Assembly (NCBI GenBank): GCA_037892935.1
Contig: JAYXKI010000003.1
Coordinates: forward strand, 1,860,001-1,924,000
Length of the DNA stretch: 64,000 nt
Direction of reading: 5' to 3'
Source of the DNA: Phlebopus portentosus
Taxonomy: Eukaryota > Basidiomycota > Agaricomycetes > Boletales > Boletinellaceae
The stretch's first letter is position 1. Every line of letters begins with the position of its first letter. Position numbers and translations under genes: made by a program. Below the pieces are notes generated by a model. It saw only the letters and a list, made by a program, of their open reading frames with translations. It did not search any database and had not been told where the DNA came from. Shown here piece after piece: positions 22,888 through 35,700 of this stretch.

Positions 22888-25800
22888 ATGCTCGGCATCC
22901 AGCAAACTCATCCTGCTGTACCGCATCATCCGACGACCCGTTCAGCCGCAACAGCCGCCGCAGCCGTAACCGGCCAACTCAGATCGACTCCAATTTCTAA
23001 AAGACGCCCGAGCGGCTTGCAAAAGCAACAGTTTTTGGACACCGTGTCAGCCACGCAGGACAACCCGGAGGCACACGCGGAGGTAGCCGGCCCCGCCGCC
23101 GAGGACAGCTCGGCCTGGCCCGCGCCTTCGCGTGACGAGCAGGCACAGACTGAGCAGAGGGATGGCGGCGATGAGGCTATCGAAGCAACCGAAGAGCAGA
23201 ATGGAGCGGAAGTTACCAACGAGAATCCACAGCACGACGGGGACGAGCGAGTAGAGCAGGAGAGAAGAGACGAAAACGGAGAGGGAGAGGACAGCAAAAC
23301 GGACGGTGTGAATGACTATACGCGGCATCCAAGTTCGCCTCTCAGCGAACTGAGCCCTGCTCCGGACGAAGATGACAATCCAAACCAAGGTGAAGGTGGA
23401 GGTGAAAATGAAAGTGGTGACAATGCTGCAAGTGGATATAATATCGAGGGACAGCCACCTACGGATGGATTACCTGACTCCGCAATTTCCGTCCCTTTGT
23501 CCTCCGGCACGCACGCCACAACTGGTGCAAGCCAAAGTCCTACCTATGCCGGCCACACGGGAGCCTCGACTCATCAGACAGCATCTGCGCATCCCTTCGG
23601 TTCTGATTTGATCGCCAATGATGGTCTCCTATCTTCTTCTGGGACCTCGTCACAACTTCCATATGCAACTTCGACACCGCCTACTTCTTCCCCTGCTAAA
23701 GCAGCGATCGAAATTCCGCACTTTGGCCCATCCGGCTTTGTACCATCGACTCCAACGAAGAGCGAGGCGACGCGAAAGTTTTCTATTCTCCTTGAGTTGA
23801 ATGCCGAGCTATCCAGGTGCGTTAGAATTCCCCATTTCTCGTAACGTCTTAAAAATTGATATTTATGTCCCGTTACAATTTTCTGTATCCTTATTCGATT
23901 GTCTCCCTTATCCCTTCGGCGGGCACTAATCAATCACCCTTAGAGTATGCCAAGCATTCGTAGGATCTGGGTATCGTCCTAGGGAGACTCAAGAAGCTCA
24001 ACCGTACGTGTGACATCAGGTGCTGTAGTCTCGTGGTGATCATGACGTTATGATAATAGGTTCCTCAAAAAATTCGAGAGTAACTTGACATGGATGTCTT
24101 CCCGTGTAGACGGAGTAAAAACAGATACCGTTAGTCGAATTGATCATTCAAGAACTGGCAGGCACTAACAGGTTTTGTACTCCAGGGTATACCAGATACT
24201 GAACCTCCGGTTCTGGCACCATCTGCAGCGCATATAGCCTTCCCGGATGGTATTTTTGACCGAATAAGAGGTCTATATGAACAGCTGTCTGCTGCCTTCG
24301 CGAAGGACCTTATGCGAAGAAATCAGCTGTTTGCTTCATCTGGGACTGGGATAGCGACCCCTACTCGAGGGAATTCAGCGACACCGGGTATTTTTGCGCC
24401 AAGTAGCGTAGGTGTGAAGCGTGAGCGACCTGATAGTGCTGGGTTTTCTCGTATGGAGAGCCCAACTGCTCCGAAACGACGCGATACCGGCGAAGGCAAA
24501 GAGTTGACTGGTCCAAATACACCAACGCATTCTGTCTCTGGAGGCTCGGTAGATATGCCTCCTCCAGCAACCCCTGGTTTCTCACCGCCGTCTCAGTCTC
24601 AAATGGCCCGTCCTGGTTCAAGTATGGGTGGAATTGGGCCGATGAGTAGTGGAATCCATATTCCTGGTCGATCCGATGGAGTGTTTTCACCGTCAAATTC
24701 GATGAACATGAGTGGCAACTTCCAAGGCTTAGGGAATATCGGTGGGCTAAGTCCCGAAGCACAAGCTCGCGTAAGACAAATGCAAATCCAGCAAGCACAG
24801 GCTATGATGCTTCAACAACAGCAGCAGTTCCAGCAACATCAAGGGCAACAGCATCAGCAAATGGGCCAGCAACAAGTTCTGCAACAACAGCCTGGGGCTC
24901 AGGGTGTGAACATGACGATGGGCTCGCCGCAGCGCCGAACTCAAGCAACGCCGTCGCCGACGCGCCAGCAGCAGATAATGCAGGCGCAATCGACAGGTGC
25001 TCGGCGGATGTCTCCGCCTGGAACCGCGGCTGGGTTAGGAACAGGAATGGGCATGGGTATGAACGGGACAGATGGCGTAGGTTCGAGTCAACAGAGTGGC
25101 ATGAGCAGCAACACGCCGCACGCGAACATGAATGCGAACGTAAATGGCGTGGGCACGAGTGCGAGTGCTAACATGACGCTCAATCCCCAGATATTAGCGA
25201 ACATGGGCCCAGCAGCGATGGCTACGTACCAGGCGCTTCAAAACACTCAACACCCCATCACACAGTATCTGAATCAGCAGATGCCTGGTTTCTCGCAGCT
25301 ATCAATGATGGAGCAAATGCGACGTTTCCAGATAATTCAGGTTCGTAGAAAAGTTCCCAATATCTAATTCACGGTGCTGATTTTTACGTGTTGCCCTGTC
25401 TGCTGCAGCAACGTCAACTGAGCAGAAACCAAATGATGGCGAACCAAATGATGGGCGGACAGATGCGACCACAAACCGTGAATGCGTCTGGGTCGGGAAA
25501 TCAGCAGATGCTGAGCCAAGGCGGGCAGATTGGTACAGCACCCCAATTACAACCGTCTACCTCGGAAGGTAGTATGCACTTCCCCGGAACCCCAACGTCG
25601 GCAAACATGGGTGTAACTGGCGTGCCGGGTGTTAGTATGCAGCAACAGATTGGTGGCATGTCTGGGATGCCAAATGTCCCAAATATGGCGAATATGAACC
25701 CGCAGCAACGGCAGCTGTACCTAATGCAGATGCAAATGCGCAACGCTGGTGTCGCAAATAGTAATCTGAGTGGTAGTGGTGGCGTTGGTAACGGTATGAA

Positions 25801-26397
25801 TCCTGCGATGATAAATCCGCAACTACTGCAGGAGCGCCAGCGCCTTGAGCAACAGCAACGTATCGCACTTGCACAGCGCCACGGATCGCCTTTAAATCCG
25901 GCTGCAAATAGTGGGCGAGATCACTTCCCACCAGGACTGCGCTCCAACCCTACGCCGACCATTGGCATCGCTCGGGCCAGTCGTTCGCCCTCTGTAAGTG
26001 GTGTCGGCGACATGGTCGGTGCAGCGACACCACGAATAGGAGGACGCATGCTTCCTGGCAGCGAAGATTATCAGCGTCAGGTCTTACTGCAGCAGGCGCA
26101 GCGAAGCGCTCAAAAATGCAGCAGCAGCAACAACAACAACAACAACAGGGCTTCATGCAGGGTCAGGGTCAAAGTGCATGGCCAGGTCAACAACCGCAGC
26201 AACTGCCACTGTCTGCAGGCGCTTGGCCTCAGCAGAATCAGCAGGGCTTCGTTATGGGCAGTTCAACTCCAACGAGTGGGATGCCTGCTGTCGATTTCAT
26301 GACCCCGTCTCGTCACGCGAGCGCAACTCCCGCGCCCATGGGGCATCAAAGTCCGACAGTGCCTTCTAATGACTTCGGTGACATGATGAACTGGTAG
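22888..26397 (+). CDS. Large Q/M/G-rich nuclear-type protein with possible SSXT (SS18/Snf11-like) motif; one-base break at an A5 run
   Basis: Exons 22888-23816, 23944-24003, 24060-24129, 24186-25340 and 25409-26397 give about 1067 residues. The first 300 residues are acidic and low complexity. A short ordered block at about residues 300-350 spans three exons: FSILLELNAELSRVC, then GYRPRETQ, then PFLKKFESNLTWMSSRVD. It resembles the SSXT helix of SS18 and yeast Snf11, which bind SWI/SNF complexes. The rest is Gln/Met/Gly/Asn-rich with poly-Gln, as in SS18 tails and other transcription coactivators. The last part is in a different frame. The break falls at AAAAA (26112-26116), and one more A restores AQK-MQQQQ to the conserved-looking end NDFGDMMNW. 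SSXT membership is inference. I recognise no other domain. Confidence 0.7.
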
Positions 26398-27230
26398 CCC
26401 TCGCTTTCCCACGAGTTTCCTTCATGCTGGCATTCTGACGACATCCTCTATATCGCGCGCACGCTCTATGTAATCATAATAATCTCCCGTGCCTGTGTCT
26501 TGTTTATAATCTCCTTCTTGCCTATCTCCTATCGTTTTGACATCTTGTTCCGTTTTCAATTTACTTCTATCTCGCGTTCTGATCTGATCTTCTCAGCTAA
26601 CCCTTCTATTTTTCTTTTTTTTCCTGTCTCTTCATCCTACCTGCTGCTCTGTGCATCACATTCTACTGAGCATTATAAACATCTCTCCTATCTGCTCTGC
26701 TGGTGCGAAAAACACCTTTCACCTGATATGTGTTGTTGTCTTCTGTGTCTGTGTATACTACTGATATATCTTTGCACATCCTGAAAATAGATACAGTCGA
26801 GGACTTCTGTTCGGCATTGTAGCAAGTAACATGAGATTATATTCAGTACATCAGCATAGGTCAATGACAATACCTGGAAATGTAGATATGATGCATGACT
26901 GTAAACTGAACCGGCAATTTTTGAGTTAGGAAGAAGAACAACAGGGGAAACATCGAGGCTTTGCATCCTGGTATGGCTGTCTTAGCTGAATGGTTAGTTC
27001 AAGGCTCATAACCTGTCGGAGTGGAGGAGTTCGAGCCCGGTAATAGGTTGTGTAGGGTTGCAAGCTAGTTCCACTCCGACAGTTACAGGCCGAACCTAGC
27101 AAGGATGCTCGCCGGTCTCATCTCTTATTTTAACACATTATATGACACAATCGTAAATAAGAATGCAGTGAAAGGAATGTATATTCTTATGAGCCTCTAA
27201 GTCATAACTTATCATCGATACAGGTAGTAA
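26398..27230. other. Convergent intergenic region
   Basis: Contains a T/C-rich 3' flank of the Q-rich gene (about 26500-26650) and the tRNA-like element listed separately. No protein gene is seen. Confidence 0.55.
26974..27131 (+). ncRNA. tRNA-like / Pol III-type element with A and B boxes and a 13-bp inverted repeat
   Basis: An A-box-like TAGCTGAATGG lies at 26983-26993 and a B-box-like GTTCGAGCC at 27029-27037. A four-base D-stem can form. A seven-base loop CTCATAA would present a CAT anticodon. A T4 run at 27128-27131 could terminate Pol III transcription. The T-arm and acceptor stem do not close as in a normal tRNA. Instead, CTGTCGGAGTGGA (27013-27025) pairs perfectly with TCCACTCCGACAG (27070-27082). 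This may be a decayed tRNA-Met, a tRNA-derived SINE, or another small RNA. Function is unknown. Confidence 0.4.
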
Positions 27231-29296
27231 CTATAGCTCCTCCTTCAAGCTCTTCGCCCCCGCACTAGTATCCGCCTCCAAAGGCCGACAGATAGCAGGA
27301 CTCGTGCCTGTCAAATGATACTCGCACTTCTCCGGTTCAGAAACGGAAAGTATCGCATTTTCCGTGTCACAGGAAAGAAAAAGCGTTACGCTGCGCTCAG
27401 GACCGTTCCAGCAACGCGCACCCTTCTTGTAGTACATCTTCGAGTAATAATCGGGCGAACCGGGCTCGACACCTTCCGCGTTATTCCAGTGAGAGAATTT
27501 GCTGGGATAAATGATCGTTAAACAAGCGGAAGGAACAGAGGGTCGTTACAATATGATGCGTACCCAAGGCTGAAGTTGGATCCACCCTTGTTGGGCTTCT
27601 GGCGCGCCTCGCCGAAAAGACAGACTTCATAGGTGTACTCTCCGGTGTCCTTGCTCAAACACTGTCCATCAAGCTTCTTCCATTCTCCTTCTGCTCCGAA
27701 CCACTCTGGGTCGAACAATCGTGCGAGCTCGCGCTGAGCGTCCTCCTTTTCTTTCCGAATCTTATTGAGCTCGCGCTCAGCATCGTGAAACGTAGTTCGT
27801 GCTTTGGACGTCCCAGAGGATTCTATTGAAGGAGAAAACAGGGTTGGCGTTACTCAAAGCGTGGAAGCAGGTGCTTACCTGTGGAGGATGATTCCGTTCC
27901 TCGGATGATTCCAACAGTCTCCAGTAGCGAAACGATGGAGTCTCTAAAAAGCTCGTATTGTGGTACCAGAGCATCCGGGACGTATGATTCAAGGTCAAAC
28001 ACTGTCCTGGGTTATTAATTCGAAGTTGTTTAACAGAACGCAGAAACTTACAAAGTGAATCTGACTCTTCAGAATCAGTATGCTGATCATGCTCAAGCAA
28101 GAGTGAATCGAGGTCTGTGGCAAGGAGGTCATTTAAGTCTCTCTCAAGCTTGTCTCTGCTCCATTCGCCTTCGTCGAGCCATTCGATTTCGAGTTCCTCT
28201 TCCTCAGCCTTCGCATCTTCACTCTCGGATTTTTCGTCTTTTTTGTCTTTAGCTTGGTCACGATCGTTGCTCGGAGGAAGGCCAGCGTAGAATTCGTATC
28301 CACGGACTGCTTCAAGAACAGCCATGTCCTGATAGTTCGGATTGTATCCTGCGCGAAGCGATGAAAGTATATCCGAGAGTGTTTGCTCCTTGTCTTTGAG
28401 ATCATTATATTCCCGCTTAAGAGCCCTCAAAGCAGCGGCATGTTCCACAAGAGATTGGTATAGAGCTAACTCAGAGTGGGCTACGCTTCATCGACAAAAG
28501 AAATAAATAACGACATACGAGATTGTTTCTTCTTCTCAAGTTCCGCAGCTGACATAGCTTCTGACCTATCCAATAATGCTGAGAAATGAAATGTCAAATC
28601 CGCGTAACCTATGGAGGAACATGTCTTGATACCTTTTAGACGAGCAATTTCCTTTTCCTGAGCCGCAACGTCTCGTGAAGTAGCAGCTATTTGGTCTTCA
28701 AGTCGTTTCTTTTCCTTGTTCGCAAACGCGATATATGACGACCGGATTTTTGAGCCCTTCTTGCGTATTTTGTTCTCTGCTTCCACCCTGGCGCGATGTT
28801 CTTTACCGACTTTCTCGCAAATGTTCGGACAAAGGCCCGCTGGTTCGTCTGAGCCATCACAGCATTCCGGCTCTGCATGAAAAGAGCATGTGAGGAGGTG
28901 ACTCTTCAGGAAACAACCGCGTTAAACTAACCGCAAAGCCCATCATTCACCCTAGAGCTCCTAATAACGGCACCAATGTGTCCTTCATTTCTGCAGTAGA
29001 ATGTCGAGTTCGGGCAAGCACTTGTCCCTTGTTTTATTTGAGTATACACATCGGCACATAAGACTTCGTTGACGCATACCAGGCTCGTCACTACCATCTC
29101 GACAATCGCAATAATCATCATTCACAGCATCCCATGGAATGAATTTGGATCCGTCAAGGCATCTCCATTTTGATTTGTCGTTGCTAAGTGGAGTATACTT
29201 TTCGAGGAGAGCAGGCCGGACACCATGAGTTTTTCCAAGAGCGTGCACAGTGCTCAGGGGACTTGCGAGGACGGCTAAGAGGAACCAGGGTAGCAT
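27231..29296 (-). CDS. GTB1: Glucosidase II beta subunit (PRKCSH-like)
   Basis: Eight exons: 29296-29080, 29027-28932, 28872-28633, 28578-28519, 28465-28052, 28001-27879, 27822-27564, 27501-27231. They give 559 residues in phase. A signal peptide ([19 protein letters not shown]) precedes the conserved N-terminal domain with LDL-receptor-like cysteine repeats ([15 protein letters not shown], and [14 protein letters not shown]). A long Lys/Glu coiled coil and an acidic stretch follow. The C-terminal MRH lectin domain contains [15 protein letters not shown] and [11 protein letters not shown]. The protein retains and stimulates the alpha subunit that trims glucose from N-glycans in the ER. It ends in KEEL, a plausible HDEL-type retrieval variant. 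It is divergent from kexin with 420 bp between starts. Confidence 0.94.
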
Positions 29297-29716
29297 GGAG
29301 GATGTTGCTGGCAACTCTCAACATAGATTATCCATCCATGAGCACTGATCGACGTGGACACGTCAGCAAATACACCACGTGCTCGAGTTATTAAGTAATC
29401 AATTATTCCCCGCACTCCGCTCCGGGCGGCTTCAAGTTGTCTGGACGGACAGTTACTACTTCCTCTTTATGTTGCTTCTCCAATTCAATATTCTCGGTTT
29501 TTGATTCTATATGTGCCTCAGCGAGCTAATCAGTACTAGCCTTCCGGCTAGAACGGGGTGGGTGAAATTTCTGACATCAAATTCGTGAATCGTGAGTGCC
29601 GATGCCTGAGAACGGCAGCCGTGCGTAGCTCAGTCAAGTTCCAATCCGCAGTGCAGCTCGGTCTGCGTCTCTTTCCCATGCTTTCATGATCTCTGACTCG
29701 CTCGAACCGTTGCTGA
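29297..29716. promoter_or_regulatory. Shared divergent promoter region, GTB1 / KEX2
   Basis: 420 bp between the start codons of two secretory-pathway genes. It includes CACGTG at 29378-29383, an E-box-type palindrome. No clear TATA box is seen. Confidence 0.4.
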
Positions 29717-32578
29717 ATGGTTCTGATAAAAATGCATTCCTCTCTGTTGTTGCAATCCCTCGTTCTCTGTCTTTCGCTTATCGTTTCACCGACATTCGCT
29801 GTACGACAAGTCTCGCGACGGCCAGCAAAGCGCTCATACTCGACACACGACTATTATGTACTTGAGCATGACCCTAGACTTGGTGTTTCAATCGAGGAAT
29901 GTGCGGATGCATTAGGCGCAGAACTCATCGAACCAGCAGGAGAATTGCAAGATCATTGGCTGCTCCGCGTACAGAAGGACCGTACTCTCGATCCCCGAGG
30001 GATACTGGAGAATGAGCTTGCCCTCAGCAGGCGGAACATATTGTCCAAATCTGTCCGTAGTCTCACGCGACAAGTACCGAGACAGCGAGTGAAGCGTGCA
30101 GCTATTCCCGCTCCTCCGCCCACATCATCGAAGGGATCCGATGAGAAGTCACTGGCAAGAAATATTGCACAACGCCTTGGCATCGAAGACCCGTTATTCA
30201 AGGACCAATGGCATCTTGTCAACGAAGATTTCCCTCAACACATGATAAATGCAACGCCCGTTTGGGAAATGGGAATCACTGGCAGGGGCGTCATTTCGTG
30301 CATGGTAGATGATGGCCTGGACTTCGAGAGTGATGACCTCGCCGACAACTTTGTTAGTAGTTTCAGAAGTAGCCTAATTCTTGACCTGTTATTCTTACGG
30401 TTTAGTTGTTTTTAGGATGTCGAGGGCTCGCATGATTTCAATGACCATGTAGACCTCCCGAAGCCTATACTACATGATGATACCCATGGAACGCGCTGTG
30501 CTGGCCAGATTGCTGCTGTCAAGAACGGTGTATGTGGGGTTGGGATCGCATACGACTCAAAACTGGCAGGCGTCCGAATATTGTTAGTGCCATTTCTGCT
30601 TTTAGTACCTGGCTAAAATGGCTCGCCTGACACTATTTTCATGAAGGTCTGGTCCAATTTCGGACGTCGATGAAGCTTCGGCGCTTAACTATGGGTACCA
30701 AAGCACGTCGATATACAGTTGCTCCTGGGGACCACCAGACGATGGAAAGTCAATGGAGGCTCCAAGCCTTTTAGTTCAGAAAGCAATGCTCAACGGAGTT
30801 CAGAATGGTCGCGGTGGAAAGGGCGCCGTCTACGTATTTGCGAGCGGAAACGGTGCTCACTCGGGCGACCAGTGTAATTTTGACGGATACACGAACTCCA
30901 TTTACTCAGTTACAGTTGCCTCGATTGACTATAAGGGCCAACATCCATACTATTCGGAGTCCTGCGCGGCAAATATGGTTACGACTTACAGCTCTGGAAG
31001 CGACCGGAATAGACATATTGTAAGTATAATTAAGTATATTACATTTCTGGTGTCATTGACACGCGTTGCTGACCATTCTTTCAGGTCACTACGGACGTTG
31101 GTAAGAATAAGTGTACCAAGAATCATGGGGGCACTTCTGCCGCTGCCCCTAATGCTGTCGGTGTTTTCGCACTTGCACTCTCGGTTAGGTGGGAGATACT
31201 GATATCTACTTTATACATTCATTGACTCACCAGCTGGCAGGCCTGACCTTACATGGCGTGAATATGATCATCTTGCAGTGAATACAAGAAGCTGACTAGT
31301 TTCTATTAAGGTGACATTCAGCATCTGTGTGTCCAGACCGCCCAGATTGTCAATCCTGGTGATTCAAGCTGGGAGCTTACCGCGGCTGGAAGACCATACA
31401 GCTACAAATTTGGTTTCGGAAAGCTTGATGCCTATGACTTCGTTACCGCTGCAGAGCAGTGGACGTCTGTGAAACCGCAAGCGTGGGTTGAACCGCCTGC
31501 CGTGCAGCTTGCGAACGGAACGGCGGATGCAAACGGCATATTTTCAGGTGGCATAGAGATAAAGGAAGGTGGCGTACAGAGCACGATGGAGATCACGCAG
31601 GAAATGCTAGCAGAAAGTAAATTCGACGCTCTTGAGCACGTAACTGTTCGCGTATGGATCGATCATACCAAGAGGGGTGACGTGGAGATTTCGCTTTTGA
31701 GTCCGAACGGAATTCGGAGTATACTGGCGGAAAAGAGGACCGGTGACAGAGAGAAGGATGGATTCCCTGGTTGGCGCTTCATGTCTGTTAAACACTGGTG
31801 GGTTTTCAGATTCAGAAAAGAAATCGCGCTCGATATGTTATAAACACTATGTTGCAGGGGTGAAGACCCGGTCGGAACCTGGACCCTAAACGTATCTGAC
31901 CAGAACAGTGACGATGAGCACGGGAGCCTCATCGGCTGGAAGCTGCAGTTTTGGGGATCTACGGGGGATGCCAGTCGCGCAGCTCCATACGCATTGAAAT
32001 CGTATGAGGAGCTACCTATTCCTTTCCCCCTGCCAGAAGATGACGAGGAGTCTATTCCCGACGCACCTCACACGACGGCAGAACCCTCTACGACAAAATT
32101 TATCCCGAAGCCAACTTTGTTCAGTTCGTTATCATCTCCAGAAAACGCTGTTGAAACTTCTGTGGCAGAAGCAAGTGCAAGTGCGACCCCCAGTTCAACT
32201 CCAGTCTCAAATGGCAGTAGCATGTCAGACGAGACGCGGCGTAAACTTGCTATTGCAGGTCTCATGAGCGGTGCAGTATTAGTATGCGGTGCGGCATTCA
32301 TAATTATTCGTCGACTTCGAAAGAACCGCCTGGAGTTGGAGAAATGTCGTAAAGAGGGTGAAGATGATGTCGAGGAAGTGCGTATGCGTCTGCTGGATAA
32401 TGAAGCACAGCCGTCCGTAGCAATGGATGAGAGGAGGAACTTGGAGCCTGTTGGGTCAAGTCATGTCGGTTTCCACTCTGGATTTTTGGACGACGAGGAG
32501 GCACTAGAATCTGCTCGATCTAGACGATACGACGATATCGATCACCACGAAGACGTCAGACGGTCAACCTCGCGATGA
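29717..32578 (+). CDS. KEX2: Kexin, Kex2-type subtilisin-like proprotein convertase
   Basis: Exons 29717-30352, 30416-30582, 30647-31019, 31085-31188, 31241-31277, about 31322-31797 and 31858-32578 give about 837 residues. Signal peptide and propeptide end near a dibasic site (RQRVKR). The catalytic triad is intact: Asp in SCMVDDGLD, His in DTHGTRCAGQ, Ser in GGTSAAAPNAVG, with the oxyanion Asn in FASGNGAH. A P-domain (HVTVRVWIDHTKRGD to FPGWRFMSVKHWGEDP) is followed by a Ser/Thr-rich stretch. A transmembrane helix (AIAGLMSGAVLVCGAAFIII) and an acidic cytosolic tail come last. Kex2 cleaves pro-proteins after KR/RR in the late Golgi. The acceptor after 31278 may be 31321 or 31336, a five-codon difference. 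Confidence 0.94.
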
Positions 32579-32789
32579 GATACCTCCGTTTCTAGCATAT
32601 ATATTTCAAATTTATTACTATTGCTTTCGACTTTTAGTTCATTGTACATGTACATGCACTGCGGATTTAATAGACTTTCCGGAAAAGGAAACCATGTGCT
32701 CGTCGTGGAACACTACATATTACATTATACAATGCACTCAATACTCTAAAGCCGTCTAGCTCCCACGCGTATCTTGCTCAACCTCCATC

Positions 32790-35700
32790 ATGAACGAACT
32801 TGAGAAGACGCTGCCAGCGGACAGTAAGACTTCAGATGGTCTTGTATCGAGCGCGCGGGGACCTTCGCTGCGTCGAGCGCGATTGAGGGTGAGGTTGATC
32901 GTCTTTATTTGGACCGCACTCTGCCTGTGGATTTGGGTGCTGTATAGGCGTCGGCTTGACGTAGTGCCCACTCGACTTCCTGAGGACGACTCGTACATTT
33001 CCTGGCCACTTTCCGTCACTGAATTAGGCAAGATTTTAGAGGAAGAACTGGAAGAGAAGCCGCATCATCCTCCGCACCACCACAAACGTCCCAAATTTCT
33101 TAACGGAAAGATCGCGGAGAAGATCTTCCTGTGAGCTCACTCGTTCTGAATCACGAAATAAGGTGGCAAACGGTTCTTCAATACAGTGATGTTCCGAATA
33201 ATGAAAGCGCCATCACAACATCTCGCCGTTTCACCGCGAAGCCGCATATGGCAGGTACTCAAGGCGACTATGACACCGCGATCGACTTTCTGCATCTTGT
33301 GCAAAAGGAGCTGGGTATTGCGAGTCCGCTGAAGGACCCTGTGTTCAGTGCGGGCTCACCTGAATCTCGGAAGGCAACGCTGGGTATTACGGAACGAGGG
33401 TTCCCGACGGCATGGGTGGACATATACTATCCTGTTCTCAACTCTCCTGTGAATCATAGCCTGGAGATACTAGGCAATAATGGTGACGTTATTTGGACAG
33501 CTCATTTGGAAGAAGAAGCGGAGAACGAACTTGATCCTGACGCGGGGAAGTATGCAGAAGCGGTTCCGGCGTTCCACGGTCTCAGCCGGGGAGGCGAAGT
33601 GCAGGGAAAACTTGTTTTTGTCAACTATGGGAGAAAAGAAGATTATGATGAGCTGGAGGCAGCAGGTACGGAGCTTTCTTGTGATCATTGCAAGTCAGTA
33701 TCAAATGTCTTTATAAGGTGTCGACTTTAACGGCACCATCGTCATTGCTCGTTACGGAGGAATTTTCCGTGCCCTCAAGGTTTGTCCTGCGATTCATCGC
33801 CTACCAGGTGCCAGTTTGTGATTGTTCTCCGCCTGTCAGGTGAAAGGCGCACAAGAACGAGGAGCAGTTGGTTGTCTTATATACTCTGATCCACGAGACG
33901 ACGGAAGCGTCCGGTATCAGAACGGATATGCTGCGTAAGTGTCCCATGAGATCTTCTTCAGGTTTATCGCTGACCTGTACAAAGGTATCCTTACGGGCCT
34001 GCGAGAAACCCAACATCTGTGCAACGGGGATCCGTCCAATTCATCTCGCTTTACCCTGGCGACCCAACTGTCCGTTTCTCTTTTGAAAAGATTGATTTGA
34101 ACCATTCTCATTTGTGTAATCTCGTAGACTCCTGGTTATCCCTCATACGAGAACAGCACTCGAACTGATGGAGAAAATATTCCCCAAATTCCTAGTCTTC
34201 CAATATCATGGAATACTGCATCTAGACTTCTCCAAGAAATCGAAACGGGAGGTCAGAATAGGACCGTCAATCTTGTTAACAATGGTATGTGAACATTAGT
34301 ACTCGTTTTCTGAGGGTTAGCGTCAATCATTAGTTCGTTAATAGTTGACGATAAGGTTACGCCCATCTGGAATACCATGGCTGTCATCCCGGGACACATT
34401 AAGAACGAGGTAGTCGTTGTAGGAAATCATCGGGATGGTAAGGAGCTCGCAGTGATTGAGGAGACATTTGCTAAGCATTCACTTCCATAGCCTGGGTCCT
34501 GGGTGCGACAGATCCTACATCGGGCACCGTCTCCACTTATGAACTAGTTCGTGGCCTTGGCGTGCTTCTCAAAAAGGGATGGAGGCCGCTCAGGACTATT
34601 GTCATCGCAAGTTGGGACGCTGAAGAAGTAAAGATCTTTGAGCTAGAGCGCAACTATTATACTTACTTTCATCTATAGTATGGCCTGATTGGGAGCACGG
34701 AATGGGGAGAAGATTTCGCAGACTGGATCGATGAAAATGTTGTCGCGTATTTCAATCTCGGTGCGTATTGCGTATTTTTACCTTCTCATAAATGTTTTTG
34801 ACCGCCGAATTACTTCTAGATTCCTCTGTGAGCGGTTCTCGCTTCGGTTTGTCAGCTTCGCCATCACTTGCGCATCTCGTGAGCGGCGCAGCGCGGGACA
34901 TTCCTCATCCGACAGAACCTGGAAAGACGCTCTGGCAAGCTCGGTTCGACTCTGGTCCTCTTCACGGCTTAGTTGATGAAGAAGCGATGCGCGTATGGGA
35001 AGAACAGTGGGGCGAACCGCTTGTTGAATCTGAAGACCTCGATGCATCCGACTCTCTGAGAATCACCATCAAGGGCGGCTCGAAGATGAACAGACACGGT
35101 GTCGCAGCCAACAGCGCATCGTCAGGCGTGAGGGCGCTTGGCTCTGGCAGTGATTACACTGTCTTCTTGCAACGGATTGGCGTAGCCAGCTCCAATGGCG
35201 GATTTGGATCAACACTATCGGATCCTGTCTACCACTATCATTCAGTGTTCGACTCTCAGGCCTGGCAAGAGCGATACGGTGATCCTGGCTTCTATCGCCA
35301 TGTTCATATTTTTCTTTTTCTCGATTACTGCTTCAACTCACATTTCTTATCACAGGTCGCTGTTGCGAAGCACCTAGGACTCATACTTCTACGAACTGCG
35401 GATGCTATCGTACTGCCTATCAACACCACCCATTATACCTATGAGCTCGATCTCTACCTTGACAAGTGAGTGTCTTGATGTGATTCGTGGTCCTGTAATT
35501 TATGCCTCTATGTCTGTAGAGTCGAGGGACTTGCGAACCAATCCGGTTTATCCACTGATTTCTCATCCCTGCGCTCCAGTATCTCTAAGCTTCAAAAGTC
35601 AAGTATAACTTTGGACGAGGAGAAGGCTGCAGCTGAGAAGCACCTGAAGAAACTATTGCGCAAGTGGCTGCGTGGTAGACATGGACACGGAAAAGGATGG

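Noticed and set aside
26974..27050. A functional tRNA-Met(CAT) gene
   Set aside because: The A box, B box and anticodon loop look right, but the T-stem and acceptor stem do not pair at the proper distance, so I list it only as a tRNA-like element.
30753..31202. A second short protease gene inside the kexin locus
   Set aside because: It is just an internal kexin exon read through the following intron.
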